Assembly: GCA_034440175.1 (NCBI GenBank)
Contig: JAWXBO010000136.1
Coordinates: 5,781 to 69,780, forward strand
Source: SZUA-430 sp034440175
GTDB lineage: Bacteria > Pseudomonadota > Alphaproteobacteria > Micropepsales > Micropepsaceae
DNA length: 64,000 bases
Reading direction: 5' to 3'
Part shown: piece by piece, positions 62,996 to 64,000 of the stretch
Position numbering within the stretch: position 1 is the first letter of the stretch
Layout of the letters: each line of letters begins with the position of its first letter
Notes under the pieces: model-generated
Databases searched by the model: none
Told to the model about the DNA's origin: nothing
What the model saw: only the letters and a program-made list of their open reading frames with translations
Program-made: the position numbers and the translations under genes

Positions 62996-64000
62996 CTAAA
63001 TCTTTGCCAGCCGGTCGAGCACTTGCCCCACCACGCTGTCCCATCGCGTCGCGCTCTCGGGCCCGCCGTCCTGGGGGCGGATAAGCTCCAGCGTCGGGTA
63101 CCACGGACTGTCGCTGCGCCCTTCAAGCCAGCGCCAGTCGGCGACCTTGGGCAGCATCACCAGCGTCCGCCGCCCCAAAGCCCCCGCCAGATGCGCCGAC
63201 GCCGTCTCGATCGTCACCACCCGGTCGAGCAGCGACATCAAAGCCGCCGTATCGTCAAAGTCCTTGATCAGCGGCGCCGCATTGAACACCCGCGACTTGC
63301 CCGGATGCTGCGCCAGCTGCTCCGACCCCGCACCCACCTGCAGCGACACCACCGCGTAATCATCGGACTCCAAAATCGGCGTCAAAACCCCAAGCGGCAC
63401 CGAGCGCACCGCATTGATGGCGTTCGTCGGCCGCCCATGCCAGACCAGCCCCACCGTCTTGCGCTCCTGCGCAAATGGCGCCAGCCGCACCCGCCACGCT
63501 TCAACCTTCACCGGATCGACCTTCAGATAGGGCACCTCTGCCGGAATATCAGCCACCGTCGTCCCGAACACGAACGGCATGCTCGACAGCGTGATCTGAT
63601 AGTGAAACGGCGGCAGCTTCTCCCAGCGGTCATAAACCCGCCCCGGCCCGACGATTCGCTCGATCAAGGGTTTCAGTTCCGTGCTCGCGCCAACAATCAG
63701 GTTCTTCACGCGCCCCTTCGCCAGCTTCAGATACCGCGCGTATTGAAAACAGTCGCCATAACCCTGCTCGCAAATCACCAGCAGCGTGCTCGCCTTAAGC
63801 TCCATGCCGTTCCACATCGGCTGCTTGAACTTCGGCAGCAGGTCGCGCGTCGATTTCAGCTGATAGCGCCACTCATACTCCACCCACCCGGCGTGATAAT
63901 CGCCCTTCATCAGCAAGGCGTGCGCCATAGACAGATGCGCCCGCGGCAACTCCGGCTGCAGCGCCACAGCCCGCTCAAACATTTCCAGAGCCCGGTCAAC
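62996..64000 (-). CDS. TPR glycosyltransferase (GT9-like), N-terminus outside window
   Basis: The last ~334 residues of a TPR-plus-glycosyltransferase protein. The frame is open to the window edge. The first ~30 visible residues are the end of the TPR array (ERAVALQPELPRAHLSMAHA). The remainder is a GT-B fold like heptosyltransferase-type GT9: LLVICEQGYGDCFQYARYL, VGLVWHGRPTNAINAVRSVP, and the nucleotide-sugar site VTIETASAHLAGALGRRTLV followed by DWRWLEGRSDSPWYPTLELI. It should transfer a sugar to an acceptor guided by the TPR arm. It lies upstream of the two TPR-sulfotransferases. Confidence 0.82.
   Translation of the reverse strand, partial: VDRALEMFERAVALQPELPRAHLSMAHALLMKGDYHAGWVEYEWRYQLKSTRDLLPKFKQPMWNGMELKASTLLVICEQGYGDCFQYARYLKLAKGRVKNLIVGASTELKPLIERIVGPGRVYDRWEKLPPFHYQITLSSMPFVFGTTVADIPAEVPYLKVDPVKVEAWRVRLAPFAQERKTVGLVWHGRPTNAINAVRSVPLGVLTPILESDDYAVVSLQVGAGSEQLAQHPGKSRVFNAAPLIKDFDDTAALMSLLDRVVTIETASAHLAGALGRRTLVMLPKVADWRWLEGRSDSPWYPTLELIRPQDGGPESATRWDSVVGQVLDRLAKI

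Overview
This window reads as one stretch of an alphaproteobacterial chromosome. The lineage call rests on gene content: CpdR, a TIGR02302/DUF4175 membrane protein, DUF2125, an MJ0042 zinc-ribbon protein, an IalB-type protein, COQ7-type ubiquinone hydroxylase, a class II (B12) ribonucleotide reductase, the ethylmalonyl-CoA pathway, and a GTTC-N7-GTTC direct repeat of the alphaproteobacterial LexA type. I cannot place it in a genus. Most of the window is dense housekeeping and central metabolism with many 4-base start/stop overlaps.

Layout. 0-16 kb: C-terminus of a TyrA-family dehydrogenase, DUF2125, nrdJ with a candidate SOS box, a plsC / ydcF-like / gmhB-like / ftsX / ftsE run on the minus strand, a zinc-ribbon protein with hpt and cpdR on the plus strand, then lysA, a tiny LptM-like lipoprotein (too short for routine ORF calling) and argH, with a TlpA-type thioredoxin divergent. 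15-30 kb: acyl-CoA and B12 metabolism. 3-hydroxybutyryl-CoA dehydrogenase, EtfA/EtfB, cobalamin adenosyltransferase, methylsuccinyl-CoA dehydrogenase (mcd), crotonyl-CoA carboxylase/reductase (ccr) and ethylmalonyl-CoA mutase (ecm) together cover the characteristic steps of the ethylmalonyl-CoA route for acetyl-CoA assimilation. Etf can carry the electrons from Mcd, and the adenosyltransferase can supply AdoCbl for both Ecm and NrdJ.

30-44 kb: mixed content. An HNH protein, a family 2 glycosyltransferase, an AbgT transporter, an unassigned membrane protein paired with a secreted VWA-like protein, gluQ, an esterase, a second HNH protein, coq7, dsbB, tRNA-Leu(CAA), a thioesterase, a cysteine-rich orphan, an AAA/DUF4143 ATPase with an AT-rich upstream region, and a metallo-beta-lactamase gene that has lost its central metal-binding part in frame. 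44-58 kb: envelope and signalling. A TolC-like protein, a coiled-coil/SH3 protein, a chemoreceptor with a C-terminal PilZ domain that carries a one-base frameshift, a PIN/AbrB toxin-antitoxin pair, thiC with a TPP riboswitch, a long coiled-coil membrane protein with an OmpA-family protein, and an IalB-type protein. 57-64 kb: a glycosyltransferase, two tandem TPR-sulfotransferase paralogues and the C-terminal part of a TPR/GT9-like glycosyltransferase, separated by palindromic repeat elements; this looks like a glycan or protein modification locus.

I see no CRISPR array, transposase, integrase or prophage. The most unusual points are the MCP-PilZ frameshift, the in-frame gutted lactonase, the unassigned membrane/VWA pair, the candidate LexA box before nrdJ, and the TPR-sulfotransferase locus with its inverted repeats.
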